Source: GWE2-42-39 sp942493345
GTDB taxonomy: Bacteria > Bacteroidota > Bacteroidia > Bacteroidales > Prolixibacteraceae
Assembly (NCBI GenBank): GCA_942493345.1
Contig: OW818695.1
Location: 2,480,001-2,544,000 of the forward strand
DNA length: 64,000 nt
Direction: 5' to 3'
Shown here one piece after another: positions 1 through 9,239 of the stretch. How positions within the stretch are numbered: position 1 is the stretch's first letter; each line of letters starts with the position of its first letter. The position numbers and the translations under genes are program-made. The notes under the pieces are model-generated. The model had not been told where the DNA came from. It did no database searches and saw nothing but the letters and a program-made list of their open reading frames with translations.

Positions 1-921
1 TATTTCGCTGCTGCCCCCGGTACCTCCCCCCAAGCCCGAAATAGTCCAGTCGTAACTATAGGTGATATGCCATCGATTTTTTATAAAACCAACCAAAAAA
101 ATCAGGGCGTCGTATTTCATTGTAAAATTCTGTCGTAGCCATAAGCCGGCAGATATACCTTTCATGTTGGCAAATAAACCGTAATTGAATTGTTTGAAAT
201 CACCTTGTTTCTGAAGGATTACCTGGGGTGAAATGTCGTATTTCTTACGTAGGTGTCCGTGCCTGAAAATTGGTATCCTCGCTCCAAAATGGAGCGTGTA
301 TTTTCGGTACAGGACGCCAACATCTTCTTGCCCCTGATAATACGACTGACGGGGTTGGTTCAGGTGGTGACAGGCAAAACCCGCGAAATAATCTTCGTTA
401 TACATGAGTAAACCAGCCGAGGCATCAACAAAAAGATAGTTGGGGTTTTCGATCGGCATTTCCTGAGTAGGTGTATGGTTCCCAAAATAGATATCCAGAT
501 TGTCGGAAAAAACAAGTTTGTCCCAGTTCAGCGAATTTTGGTGAAAACCCACCTGCACACCGCCGTTCAGTTTTATATCCTTGCTGACTTGGATAAAACG
601 GGCATACATCAGATCGAGCTGTAGTGCGTTCATCAAACCAGCCGATTGGGCATCGTTCATAATGTGGATGCCAATGCCACCCTGTAGTTTATCGACAGGA
701 GTATCGTAAGCCGAACTAACCGTGTTGTATGTCTTACCAAATTGCGGCCATTGATTGCGGTATTGCATGCTTACGCGCGGAAGATCGACCGAACCTGCAA
801 AAGCCGGGTTTAAGTAAAGCGGGTTGGAATAGAATTGCGAAAAAGTAACATCCTGTGCATTTGCCCGAATCCCCGCTGTAACCGCAATAAAAAGTAATAT
901 ATTATAAATCCCGGACCGCAA
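1..921 (-). CDS. PorP/SprF family type IX secretion membrane protein (3' end cut by window edge)
   Basis: Translating the minus strand gives a signal peptide (about LLFIAVTAGIRANAQ) followed at once by DVTFSQFYSNPLYLNPAFAG, the hallmark N-terminus of PorP/SprF outer-membrane proteins of the type IX secretion and gliding machinery. The rest is rich in alternating hydrophobic beta-barrel strands. The reading frame stays open to base 1, so the C-terminus lies outside the window. There is no in-frame ATG between the upstream in-frame TAA and the signal peptide. The best start is a TTG at 919-921, which gives a normal 22-residue signal peptide. No other T9SS gene is visible nearby; in many Bacteroidota such genes sit next to large gliding-motility-like proteins, which may lie to the left. 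The family call is secure; the start is uncertain. Confidence 0.85.
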   Translation of the reverse strand, partial: MRSGIYNILLFIAVTAGIRANAQDVTFSQFYSNPLYLNPAFAGSVDLPRVSMQYRNQWPQFGKTYNTVSSAYDTPVDKLQGGIGIHIMNDAQSAGLMNALQLDLMYARFIQVSKDIKLNGGVQVGFHQNSLNWDKLVFSDNLDIYFGNHTPTQEMPIENPNYLFVDASAGLLMYNEDYFAGFACHHLNQPRQSYYQGQEDVGVLYRKYTLHFGARIPIFRHGHLRKKYDISPQVILQKQGDFKQFNYGLFANMKGISAGLWLRQNFTMKYDALIFLVGFIKNRWHITYSYDWTISGLGGGTGGSSEI

Positions 922-1158
922 TAGTTTGTAAGTTATTAGGCTAAAGTCTGCTAAATTAAAATAAATTGTGACAGTTCGTTTTGTTTCAGGCAAAATGATT
1001 TTTTAAACATATTAATCAGAGGATATACCATGCGAAACCGGCAACTTAAACTACTCTAATATTCATCAAAACAGTCTGTTTTGTCTGTAATATTCATTAA
1101 ACATTGTTAAAAGCATTTAAGAGATGTTAGTTCCCGGAAGAAGTTCCCCAAAATACGT

Positions 1159-1166
1159 TATTTTTG
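1159..1166 (+). promoter_or_regulatory. Putative Bacteroidota -7 promoter box
   Basis: TATTTTTG matches the TAnnTTTG consensus of the primary sigma factor of Bacteroidota and lies 10 bases before the ATG at 1177. No convincing -33 TTTG is seen at the usual distance, so this is a half-site call. Confidence 0.4.
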
Positions 1167-1176
1167 GTTTCTAACG

Positions 1177-1932
1177 ATGATAAGAAAAGTTGCCATATCG
1201 GTTTTTAGTTTATTGTTATTGCTGAATGTGGCAATGGCGCAGAATTTTGATGATGAGGTCGATCCGATTCTGATTAAATTGAAGGGGCTGGTTGTGAATA
1301 TCCAGGATAGTCTTCCGATTCCCGGGGCCCATGTGATGAACATGCGAACTCATGGTGGCACGACGACCGATGCATCAGGAAAATTTATTCTTGAAATGCT
1401 GAATGTTGACAGCCTGGCGATTTCGTCAGTAGGTTTTAAGAAAATGTATATTCGTATTGATCCCCGGCACAACGAAAACAATCTTTATCTCATTCAGGCC
1501 ATCCCGGTCGTGTTTGCCATTAAGGAAGTGGAAGTAAAGGGTGAAAAGAAAGAACTGGAACTTGGTCTTCCCGAAGCCAAAACTGTAGATATTTCTCCTG
1601 AACTGAGAGGCGATGGGTATAATTCAAAACCTCCTGTAATAGCTGCACTTATTACTCCATTGTCGTTTTTGCAGTATCATTTGAGCCAGGCTGAAAAAGA
1701 AAAACGGGAAGTCCGTAAAGCTATTGTCTCGGAAGAACGCTGGCAAATGCTTTCAAAATATTACTCGAAAGAATTAGTAATGAACCTTACCGGATTAAAC
1801 GAGACCGAAGCCGATAAATTCATGCTGTATTTCAATTCAAAAGGAATATTGAACCACACGTCATCGGAATACGATGTGCGGGCAGCCATCCTCGAGCAAT
1901 ATGGTCTTTGGATTCAGAAAACGACAGAATGA
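1177..1932 (+). CDS. Exported protein with carboxypeptidase regulatory-like domain
   Basis: This 251-residue protein has a clear signal peptide (residues 1-21, ending AMAQ). A CarboxypepD_reg-like beta-sandwich follows at about residues 36-115, visible as KGLVVNIQDSLPIPGAHV and TTDASGKFILEML. The C-terminal half is charged, mostly helical and unrecognised. Such single-domain proteins are common periplasmic or outer-membrane-associated proteins in Bacteroidota; the domain usually precedes a TonB receptor barrel but here stands alone. The gene is divergent from the PorP/SprF gene and convergent with the acyl-CoA ligase, so context gives no function. It is real, given the signal peptide and a promoter-like box just upstream, but its role is unknown. 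Confidence 0.75.
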   Translation: MIRKVAISVFSLLLLLNVAMAQNFDDEVDPILIKLKGLVVNIQDSLPIPGAHVMNMRTHGGTTTDASGKFILEMLNVDSLAISSVGFKKMYIRIDPRHNENNLYLIQAIPVVFAIKEVEVKGEKKELELGLPEAKTVDISPELRGDGYNSKPPVIAALITPLSFLQYHLSQAEKEKREVRKAIVSEERWQMLSKYYSKELVMNLTGLNETEADKFMLYFNSKGILNHTSSEYDVRAAILEQYGLWIQKTTE

Positions 1933-1960
1933 TCTTTCGTTAGCAAAGAACTTGCGTTGT

Positions 1961-3601
1961 TTATAAATACAGGAACCGTTTTATTTTTTGTGTCGGTGTT
2001 TTTTCAAAAGGAACCGGCTGTAACACAACCCGCTGAATTTGTGAGAATTTATTGAGCTCTTCGTTCACTTTTAGCTGGATATCGCGCAATATTTCATCGG
2101 TTTTTTCATTGAAAATTTGAACCGCTTCGTCCTTCATGACCTTGAAACGTTTTTCCATTTCTTCGTAATTGAGGTGTACCATGGCTACTAAACGGCCTTT
2201 TTGTTGAACCACCAACGATTCGAGTACATATTCCATTCGGTTGATTAGCGATTCAATTTCTTCCGGATAGATATTTTCACCACTGGACCCAACGATCATG
2301 TTTTTGATCCGGCCTTTGATATAAAGGCAATCGTTTTTGTCGAAACAACCCCGGTCGCCAGTACGGAGCCATCCATCGGCAGTAAAAGTATCCCGGGTTA
2401 ATTCCGGTTCTTTGTAATAGCCTTTCATTACATTGAAGCCACGAGCCTGAATTTCTCCTTCCCCGGTTAAGGAGTCGGCATCGCCAATGCGCAGTTCAAC
2501 ACCCGGCATGGCCACTCCGGTTGACAAATAGTGGGTTTTACCCACTGCCGCGCCAGCCAGCAGAGGCGACGATTCGGTCATTCCGTAACCAATAGCAAAC
2601 GGAAATTTGGCATCCATCAGGAACCGTTCTACGTTATCGTCGAGTTTAGCGCCACCAATTCCGAAGAAGCGAAGATGCCCGCCAAACGTTTCTTCCAGTT
2701 TTTTACCAGCGACCTGGTGCAACAGCTTGCGGAAAAACGCAGTTTTGTACAAGTTCCGGGTAATCCATTTTTCATTGATTCCCGGCAATATTTTGTTTTT
2801 GAATATTTTTTCAATGATCAGCGGAACAATCAGCATTGTGGTTGGCTTCACAATTTTCAGCGCAGGTAACAAAACTGGCGCTATGGGCGGTTTGCGAAGA
2901 TAGTGTACCGACGCGCCAAACATAACGGGTAAAATCAGTACCAGCGTATTTTCAAGGGTGTGCGACAGCGGAAGTACGGATAAAAAGCGGTCTTCCGAAA
3001 CAACATGATGAAGTTCTCTCGATTGCTGCGCGGTCCAAACAATGTTCCGATGAGTTAGCATGACCCCTTTCGACTTGCCTGTTGTACCTGAGGTATAAAT
3101 AATTGAAAGTAAATCTTCCTCATCCACATCTTCGAAAACAAAATCGGTTGCATCCGGCAATTCAACAGGAGGATAAGCGCTGGCATTACGCAAATTGAAG
3201 TTCTCAATTTCAATGATCTGGATTTCAGGATATTCTTCCAGTAAAAGTTTATTTGCCAATCCTTCAGAAACATACATTGCACTTACTTCGGCATGTTTTA
3301 AAATGTTTTTGATTTCGTTGGGATGAAAATCGGGTAAAATAGGAACCACCACTGCACCAGTTATGCCAATGGCAAAATACGCTACTCCCCAGTTGGGCAT
3401 GTTGGCGCTTAAAATGGCAACTTTGTCGCCTTTCGAAATACCGATTGATTTTAATTGTTGTGCGGCAATTTTTATTTCATTTTCCAATTGGGAATACGTT
3501 CGTTCTTCTTCACCTGCAAAAACCAATGAGTTCTTTTCCGAATATTCCCTGAAACTTTCCTGAAGCATAACAGGCAAAGTCAGTTTTTTCATCCTTCCCA
3601 T
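1961..3601 (-). CDS. AMP-forming acyl-CoA ligase (long-chain fatty acid-CoA ligase type)
   Basis: This 546-residue member of the ANL superfamily activates a carboxylic acid, probably a fatty acid, to an acyl-adenylate and then to a thioester. The ATP-binding P-loop motif YTSGTTGKSKGVMLTHRN begins near residue 169. Later motifs are GYGMTESSPL, the hinge-region GWLRTGDRG, and a C-terminal lysine in the PTQKIKRF context, which fits the catalytic lysine of the mobile C-terminal domain. There is no signal peptide, so it is cytosolic. An alternative ATG lies three codons downstream (3592), preceded by a purine-rich stretch. The gene stands alone on the minus strand and its substrate cannot be read from sequence. 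Confidence 0.88.
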   Translation of the reverse strand: MGRMKKLTLPVMLQESFREYSEKNSLVFAGEEERTYSQLENEIKIAAQQLKSIGISKGDKVAILSANMPNWGVAYFAIGITGAVVVPILPDFHPNEIKNILKHAEVSAMYVSEGLANKLLLEEYPEIQIIEIENFNLRNASAYPPVELPDATDFVFEDVDEEDLLSIIYTSGTTGKSKGVMLTHRNIVWTAQQSRELHHVVSEDRFLSVLPLSHTLENTLVLILPVMFGASVHYLRKPPIAPVLLPALKIVKPTTMLIVPLIIEKIFKNKILPGINEKWITRNLYKTAFFRKLLHQVAGKKLEETFGGHLRFFGIGGAKLDDNVERFLMDAKFPFAIGYGMTESSPLLAGAAVGKTHYLSTGVAMPGVELRIGDADSLTGEGEIQARGFNVMKGYYKEPELTRDTFTADGWLRTGDRGCFDKNDCLYIKGRIKNMIVGSSGENIYPEEIESLINRMEYVLESLVVQQKGRLVAMVHLNYEEMEKRFKVMKDEAVQIFNEKTDEILRDIQLKVNEELNKFSQIQRVVLQPVPFEKTPTQKIKRFLYL

Positions 3602-3814
3602 ACCAAATAAATTAAGTCAACCAATATAAAAAAACATGACTGACTGTTAATGGCTGGCAAAAATAGATAAATCTTTTTTCACAAAATGAGTTTTCACAAG
3701 ATTTAATGCTTTAACCGGTTGTGAAACAGCTAAGCATCGAATTTTACAACTCATTGTTCTGAATTCCTGAAAAATTAAATAGGCTCCCGTATTTACAAAT
3801 TCGATGCGATTCCA

Positions 3815-3822
3815 TAAATTTG
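3815..3822 (+). promoter_or_regulatory. Putative -7 promoter box
   Basis: TAAATTTG fits TAnnTTTG and ends only 6 bases before the ATG at 3829. If used, the transcript would be leaderless or nearly so. This also argues against starting translation at the TTG inside the box (3820). Confidence 0.35.
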
Positions 3823-3828
3823 AATGCA

Positions 3829-4479
3829 ATGGAAACCGATACGATCATTCGAAAAACGGAGAATTATATCCGCGCTGTTTTTCTGCAGGAAGGAAGCGGT
3901 CACGATTGGTGGCACATTCACCGTGTCAGAAAAATGACCCTGTTTATTGCCGAAAAAGAAGGAGCCGATTTATTTATTGTCGAGATGGCAGCCCTGCTTC
4001 ATGATCTGGACGACTGGAAAATTTCAGGGGAAAACGGTTCGCATACTGAGAAAGCCCGGGCATGGATGCAAGAATTGAATATGGACGGCACGCTCGTAAA
4101 GCGGATACTTGAAATTATTGGCGAAGTTTCGTTCAAAGGCGCCGGAGTGGAAACACGGGCGATGAGCCTGGAATCGAAAGCAGTTCAGGATGCCGACCGG
4201 CTGGACGCAATAGGGGCGATAGGTATTGCACGGACTTTCGCTTACGGGGGACATAAAAAACGCCTGATTTATGATCCGGAAATTGAACCCGTTTGTCACC
4301 AGTCGTTCGAAGCATACAAAAACGGGAATGCTCCGACGATTAATCATTTCTATGAAAAACTATTGTTATTGAAAGATCGGATGAATACAGAGACAGCAAA
4401 AAGAATGGCCGAAAAAAGGCATCATTTCATGAGTTTTTTTCTGGAAGAATTTTTTAACGAATGGAATTGTATTTCGTAA
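3829..4479 (+). CDS. HD-domain phosphohydrolase
   Basis: This is a 216-residue cytosolic HD-superfamily protein. The metal-binding set is visible: His31 in WWHIHRV, the His58-Asp59 pair in AALLHDLDDWK, and a later Asp in QDADRLDAIGAIGI. The layout matches the YedJ/uncharacterised HD hydrolase group, small metal-dependent phosphohydrolases of unknown nucleotide or phosphate-ester substrate. The ATG at 3829 is preferred; an upstream in-frame TTG (3820) overlaps a promoter-like box. The gene is followed 26 bases later by a VOC protein and the two may be co-transcribed. The family is confident, the substrate unknown. Confidence 0.85.
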   Translation: METDTIIRKTENYIRAVFLQEGSGHDWWHIHRVRKMTLFIAEKEGADLFIVEMAALLHDLDDWKISGENGSHTEKARAWMQELNMDGTLVKRILEIIGEVSFKGAGVETRAMSLESKAVQDADRLDAIGAIGIARTFAYGGHKKRLIYDPEIEPVCHQSFEAYKNGNAPTINHFYEKLLLLKDRMNTETAKRMAEKRHHFMSFFLEEFFNEWNCIS

Positions 4480-4505
4480 CTTTAAAACATTAAAAAACCG
4501 CAGCC

Positions 4506-4895
4506 ATGAAAATTGATCACATTGCTATTTGGTGCAACGACCTGGAAGGGATGCAACATTTTTATATGCATTATTTTGACGCCAGCACCAACGAAGGATA
4601 TTACAACCACAGTAAAGATTTCCGCTCGTACTTTTTAACGTTTGACGGTGACTGTACTTTAGAACTCATGCAGATGCCCGGAGTCCCAAAGTCGAAAAAC
4701 GATCTCCGGAAACAATATACAGGCATCATTCATCTGGCCATTAAAGTGGGTTCAAAAATGAAAGTTGACCGGTTGACAGAACGACTGAGGAACGACGGGT
4801 TCCCGGTAGTTGGCGAAACCCGCACAACCGGCGATGGAAAATATGAAAGTATAATCATGGATCCGGAAGGCAACCGAATTGAAATTATTGCCTGA
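4506..4895 (+). CDS. VOC-family (glyoxalase I-like) protein
   Basis: At 129 residues this has the length of a two-module vicinal-oxygen-chelate protein. The start MKIDHIAIWCNDLEGMQHFY gives the first metal-ligand His5. A middle His occurs in IIHLAIKVGS, and the C-terminal Glu ligand region is MDPEGNRIEIIA. It resembles the YaeR/SMU1112c group, metal-dependent lyases or dioxygenase-like proteins of unsettled function. It follows the HD hydrolase by 26 bases and precedes a sulfatase by 53 bases, all on the same strand. Confidence 0.85.
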   Translation: MKIDHIAIWCNDLEGMQHFYMHYFDASTNEGYYNHSKDFRSYFLTFDGDCTLELMQMPGVPKSKNDLRKQYTGIIHLAIKVGSKMKVDRLTERLRNDGFPVVGETRTTGDGKYESIIMDPEGNRIEIIA

Positions 4896-4948
4896 TGAAG
4901 GTAAATTATTTTTACTTTTAGCCTCGAATAATCCAATAACTTTATCTG

Positions 4949-6817
4949 ATGAACCTAACAACCCGAATCAGTTCGATTGGCATCATCTTATCCATATTCC
5001 CGTTTTTTTGCAGTTCTGAAGTTTCTTTCGAACTTCCAAACATTCTTTGGCTAACCAGCGAAGACAACAGTCCGTTTTTCGGTTGTTATGGCGATTCATT
5101 TGCAACGACTCCAAATTTCGACAAACTGGCGGCGGAAGGGTTTCTGTACACCCATGCCTATGCCAATGCACCTGTTTGTGCTCCTGCCCGAAATACAATA
5201 TTAACCGGCATTTATGCCTCTTCGGGAGGAAATCAGCACATGCGAAGCCAATACGCCGCTTCGCCAACAATTAAATTTTATTCTGAATTTTTAAGGGACA
5301 AGGGATATTATTGTACCAACAATGTAAAAACCGATTACAATACCAATACTGCCGATCCGTCGATATTATGGAACGATTGCAGCCAAAAGGCTCATTATAA
5401 AAACAGGCAACCGGGGCAGCCGTTTTTTGCCATCTTCAATTCAATAATTTCGCACGAGAGTTCCATTCATAAATCAATTCCTACCGAAAAACTGAGACAT
5501 GACCCCAAAAAAGTTCCCATGCCTCCATATCATCCACGGACAAAAGAAATGGAACACGATTGGGCTCAGTACTACGATAAAATAGAAGACCTGGACTCGT
5601 GGGTGGGGCAAAAACTTCAGGAATTGAAAGATGCCGGATTGGCAGAAAACACAATCGTATTTTATTATGGCGATCATGGTGGCGTATTGGGGCGTAGCAA
5701 ACGTTACGTCTACGAATCGGGGACCCGGGTTCCTTTTATTATCCGCATTCCTGAAAAATACAAATACCTCTACCCGGCTGCTAAACCCGGCGATAAAGTT
5801 GACCGAATGATCAGTTTTGTTGATCTGTCGCCAACACTCTTGAGCATCATTGGCGAAAGAATACCTGATTTTTTGCAGGGAAAAGCGTTTCTGGGAAAAC
5901 AAAAAACAGCCGATCCGGAATATGTTTTTATGTTTCGCGACCGGATGGACGAACGGTACGACATGTGCCGTGCCGTTCGGGACCAGAAATTCAGATACAT
6001 CCGGAATTACATGCCATATCGTATTTACGGACAACCGCTTGAATACCTATGGTTGGCGCCTTCGCTCCGTTCCTGGGAACAGACATGGCTGAATGGCGAA
6101 TGCAATGCGGTGCAAAGCGTTTTCTGGAATATCAAACCGGCAGAAGAATTGTACGATACGGAAAACGATCCCTGGGAAGTGAACAACCTGGCAGGTGACC
6201 CAAAATACAAAGAGGTATTGGAACGAATGCGTCAGGCAAATAAAAACGAAATGCTTCGAATTTACGATACTGGTTTTATTCCCGAAGCCGATCGTTCCCA
6301 AAGGGCAGGAGAGATGCCTTTCTACGATTACATGCGTTCCGGCAATGTTCCGCTAAACGAAATTATTAATGCCGCCGAACTGGCTTCTTTGGGAACCCGT
6401 GAAAACCTCGAACAGTTTGTTGCGTTTTTGAAGAACGACGACAGCGCCATCCGTTACTGGGGAGCAACCGGTTTATTAATATTGAAGAATGAAGCAAAAA
6501 CAGCTATTCCTGATTTGAAAAAGGCAGCTTTCGACCGTTTTGCCAACGTGGCAGTTGTTGCGGCTGAAGCTTTGTATAATCTGGGTGAAAAGGAAGTTGC
6601 TGTTGAAGCGTTTCTCGCTGTACTGAAAAATCCAAACCCGTTTGCCCGTGTACATGCGCTAAACGCGATTGACTGTACAAATGAAAAAAGCGCGTCTGTT
6701 GTTGAGGGAGTTGCTCAAATGATAAAAAACAGAGAACCGGACTCTGCAAATGATTACGATATACGAGCAGCAACAGTCTTAATGAAAAAATGGGGCATCG
6801 ATCCGGCGAAAAACTGA
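4949..6817 (+). CDS. Secreted S1 sulfatase with C-terminal HEAT-like repeats
   Basis: This 622-residue sulfatase begins with a signal peptide. The catalytic signature is Cys77-Ala-Pro-Ala-Arg81 in NAPVCAPARNTILTG; Cys77 should become formylglycine. NILWLTSEDNSPFFGCYG supplies the N-terminal metal ligands and DHGGVLGRSKR lies in the later metal site. The sequence resembles N-sulfoglucosamine sulfohydrolase-like (S1_8-type) enzymes. From about residue 480 onward it has HEAT/PBS-lyase-like helical repeats (SAIRYWGATGLLILKN, ANVAVVAAEALYNLGE, ARVHALNAID), a tail seen in some environmental sulfatases. It lies far from the sulfatase cluster at 47-56 kb, beside a receptor gene but no SusD, so its substrate is open. 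Confidence 0.9.
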   Translation: MNLTTRISSIGIILSIFPFFCSSEVSFELPNILWLTSEDNSPFFGCYGDSFATTPNFDKLAAEGFLYTHAYANAPVCAPARNTILTGIYASSGGNQHMRSQYAASPTIKFYSEFLRDKGYYCTNNVKTDYNTNTADPSILWNDCSQKAHYKNRQPGQPFFAIFNSIISHESSIHKSIPTEKLRHDPKKVPMPPYHPRTKEMEHDWAQYYDKIEDLDSWVGQKLQELKDAGLAENTIVFYYGDHGGVLGRSKRYVYESGTRVPFIIRIPEKYKYLYPAAKPGDKVDRMISFVDLSPTLLSIIGERIPDFLQGKAFLGKQKTADPEYVFMFRDRMDERYDMCRAVRDQKFRYIRNYMPYRIYGQPLEYLWLAPSLRSWEQTWLNGECNAVQSVFWNIKPAEELYDTENDPWEVNNLAGDPKYKEVLERMRQANKNEMLRIYDTGFIPEADRSQRAGEMPFYDYMRSGNVPLNEIINAAELASLGTRENLEQFVAFLKNDDSAIRYWGATGLLILKNEAKTAIPDLKKAAFDRFANVAVVAAEALYNLGEKEVAVEAFLAVLKNPNPFARVHALNAIDCTNEKSASVVEGVAQMIKNREPDSANDYDIRAATVLMKKWGIDPAKN

Positions 6818-6845
6818 GCTGCTATTTACTATTAAAACATTCCAT

Positions 6846-9239
6846 GTGAGAGGCATATATTTTATAATCATTTTATTTTTACTACCCGGTTTTATCTGTT
6901 ATTCACAGTCTACTGTTTCATTGCAGGGACAGGTTATTACGCCGAACAAAACCGCAGTTTCATTTGCCAATGTAGCATTGATGAATGCTTCCGATTCGCT
7001 TATTTGCAAGGGGACAACAACCGACGAAAAGGGAAATTTTACGTTGGAAAAATTAAAAAATGGGAATTATTATTTACAGGTTTACTTTATTGGTTTTAAA
7101 ACGGCTCGTGTCGATTCTATTTTGATAAACGGGCGATCGGTGAATTTAAAACCGGTTATTCTGCACCAAAAATCGACACAATTGGAAGAAATAGAGGTGA
7201 TTTCCGAAAAGGGGATGTTCGAGTCGCAAGCCGGGAAAATGATATACAATGTTGAAGGAAACCTGAATGCTGTTGGCGAATCGGCAATGGAACTTTTGCA
7301 GAATATTCCCTCGCTCAGTGTCGATATGGATGATAAAGTTACGCTCCGGGGGTCAAAAGCAACCATTTTGATTGACGGAATCGAAAGTGATTTATCTTCC
7401 ATGCTTGACCAGATTCCGTCGGATGCCATTGAGAGTATTGAGGTGATTACCAATCCGTCGGCACGATATGAATCGAGAAGCGGAGCCGGGATTGTAAATG
7501 TAAAGCTAAAAAAGAGCGCAAAAATCGGGTATAACGGCAAAATCGGAGTGGGTTTAGGAACCCGTGAAAAACGAAATATGTCGGCTCAACTGGGATACAG
7601 CCTGAAAAAATGGAGATTGGGAACTTCTTTAAATTACAAGAAAGACAAATTGGAAGACGATACATTCACAGAACGTGAAACCCTCACCAATGGCGCGTTG
7701 CATTTTATGAACCAGGATCGGTTCAATGTAAGAACCCCTTCTTCTGCATTTTTTAGTACCACCGCAAATTACTATTTCGATGGAAAAGACTTTGTAAATT
7801 TTCAGTATGTACTTCAGCATAAATCGCAGGAATACAATTCCGATTATGAGACGGAACAATTTAATGCGGATCATGTTTTAACATCGAGAAGTACAACCGA
7901 CAGGGAAGGAAAAGACAATAATCTGTTCAACCAGTTTAACACTGCTTTCAGGAAAAATTTTAAAAAAGATGAAACGCAGGTACTCGATTTGAATTTGCTC
8001 TATTCCTTCAATACCCCGTTGAACCAATACGATCAGCTACAGCAGCCAGTATCGGTTGAGCAGTCGGTTCCGGTAAATAATTACACAACTGATTTAAAAG
8101 ATTATTCAAATAAGATACATCTCCTGAAATTGAAAGCCGATTATTGCCAGCCTCTTTTTTCAACGTGGAAACTGGAAGTAGGCGCACTGGCATCGGTTCA
8201 TCATTTTTATCAGGATTTGTATTCCGAACGGATAAGTTATCGGAGAATAAAAAATTCCGTAGAATATACAGAGTCTTCAAAGAATATTGTTGATAAATCG
8301 TTCGATTATTATGGATATGCATTTAGTACATACGGGCTTTTATCGGGACGTTTTGGTAAATTTATTCTCAGTGCGGGGCTTCGGTTCGAACAGACCATTA
8401 ATCAGACGAAAACCGAAGAAAAAATCAATAACACATTTTATAAACTGATTCCGTCGTTGCATCTGAAACAAACCGTTAGTAAGGATTACAGCCGGGAATT
8501 TTCTTATACATCAAGAATCTCGCCACCGAATTACAGCCAGTTAAATCCGATTAGTTTATCGTGGGGCAATTATTTTGAAAGTTCAGGAAACCCAAATCTC
8601 AAACCAGAAGTCTTCTATCAGGCCGAATTGGCAAACCACTGGATTCATAAAAAAAACAATTTTGTACTGACTGGTTTTTTTAAAAACCGATCGAATATTA
8701 TTGGCCGGTGGTACACGGTTGAGCAGGATGACGAAGGGCGGGATGTAACTCGTTCTATTTCCGAAAATTTGGGCGACATAATTTCCACCGGGATTGACGG
8801 CAGTGCGATAATGGTTGCAAACAAGTTTGTTTTCCGTCCGGCAATTTCAGGTTATTTCAGTAAAATAAGTGGCGATAAATTTGGCCCGGAACTCGATCGC
8901 GAAGAATTTAGTTATACCTCGAAAATAAGTAGCGATTACAAGATCAATAAAGATATGATTATTCAGTTTTCGGGGCGGTACAGTTCTCCATTTATTTCCG
9001 ATTATGGCAAGCAATACAGCTACTATACTTTTGATGCCGGATTCAGGGCAAATTTCCTAAAACGGGCGGCTTCTTTTAGTCTGAAAGTGGTTGACCTCTT
9101 CAATACGATGGAGTATGATAAAGTGGTGAAACAGCGAGTCAATTACACCATAAATAATCATGTTGACCCGCATAATTTCCTGGTTTATTTTGATCTGACC
9201 TATAAATTCAACTCCTTAACGACAAAGAAAAAATTATAG
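6846..9239 (+). CDS. Outer-membrane beta-barrel receptor (TonB-receptor-like, OMP_b-brl_3 type)
   Basis: This 797-residue protein has a signal peptide (ending ICYSQS), a CarboxypepD_reg-like domain (about residues 24-110), a plug-like segment (LLQNIPSLSVDMDDKVTLRGSKATILIDG), then an aromatic-rich barrel. It is shorter than SusC (about 1000-1150) and has no SusD partner, matching the outer-membrane-barrel family often linked to siderophore, peptide or unknown transport. Translation must start at GTG (6846): the overlapping ATG at 6844 is followed directly by TGA. Its 3' end overlaps the convergent PatB gene by six bases. It follows the HEAT-repeat sulfatase by 28 bases and is probably co-transcribed with it. 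Confidence 0.85.
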   Translation: MRGIYFIIILFLLPGFICYSQSTVSLQGQVITPNKTAVSFANVALMNASDSLICKGTTTDEKGNFTLEKLKNGNYYLQVYFIGFKTARVDSILINGRSVNLKPVILHQKSTQLEEIEVISEKGMFESQAGKMIYNVEGNLNAVGESAMELLQNIPSLSVDMDDKVTLRGSKATILIDGIESDLSSMLDQIPSDAIESIEVITNPSARYESRSGAGIVNVKLKKSAKIGYNGKIGVGLGTREKRNMSAQLGYSLKKWRLGTSLNYKKDKLEDDTFTERETLTNGALHFMNQDRFNVRTPSSAFFSTTANYYFDGKDFVNFQYVLQHKSQEYNSDYETEQFNADHVLTSRSTTDREGKDNNLFNQFNTAFRKNFKKDETQVLDLNLLYSFNTPLNQYDQLQQPVSVEQSVPVNNYTTDLKDYSNKIHLLKLKADYCQPLFSTWKLEVGALASVHHFYQDLYSERISYRRIKNSVEYTESSKNIVDKSFDYYGYAFSTYGLLSGRFGKFILSAGLRFEQTINQTKTEEKINNTFYKLIPSLHLKQTVSKDYSREFSYTSRISPPNYSQLNPISLSWGNYFESSGNPNLKPEVFYQAELANHWIHKKNNFVLTGFFKNRSNIIGRWYTVEQDDEGRDVTRSISENLGDIISTGIDGSAIMVANKFVFRPAISGYFSKISGDKFGPELDREEFSYTSKISSDYKINKDMIIQFSGRYSSPFISDYGKQYSYYTFDAGFRANFLKRAASFSLKVVDLFNTMEYDKVVKQRVNYTINNHVDPHNFLVYFDLTYKFNSLTTKKKL

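Noticed and set aside
5474..6034. Minus-strand open frame of 186 codons inside the HEAT-repeat sulfatase.
   Set aside because: Antisense shadow of a gene with clear catalytic motifs.
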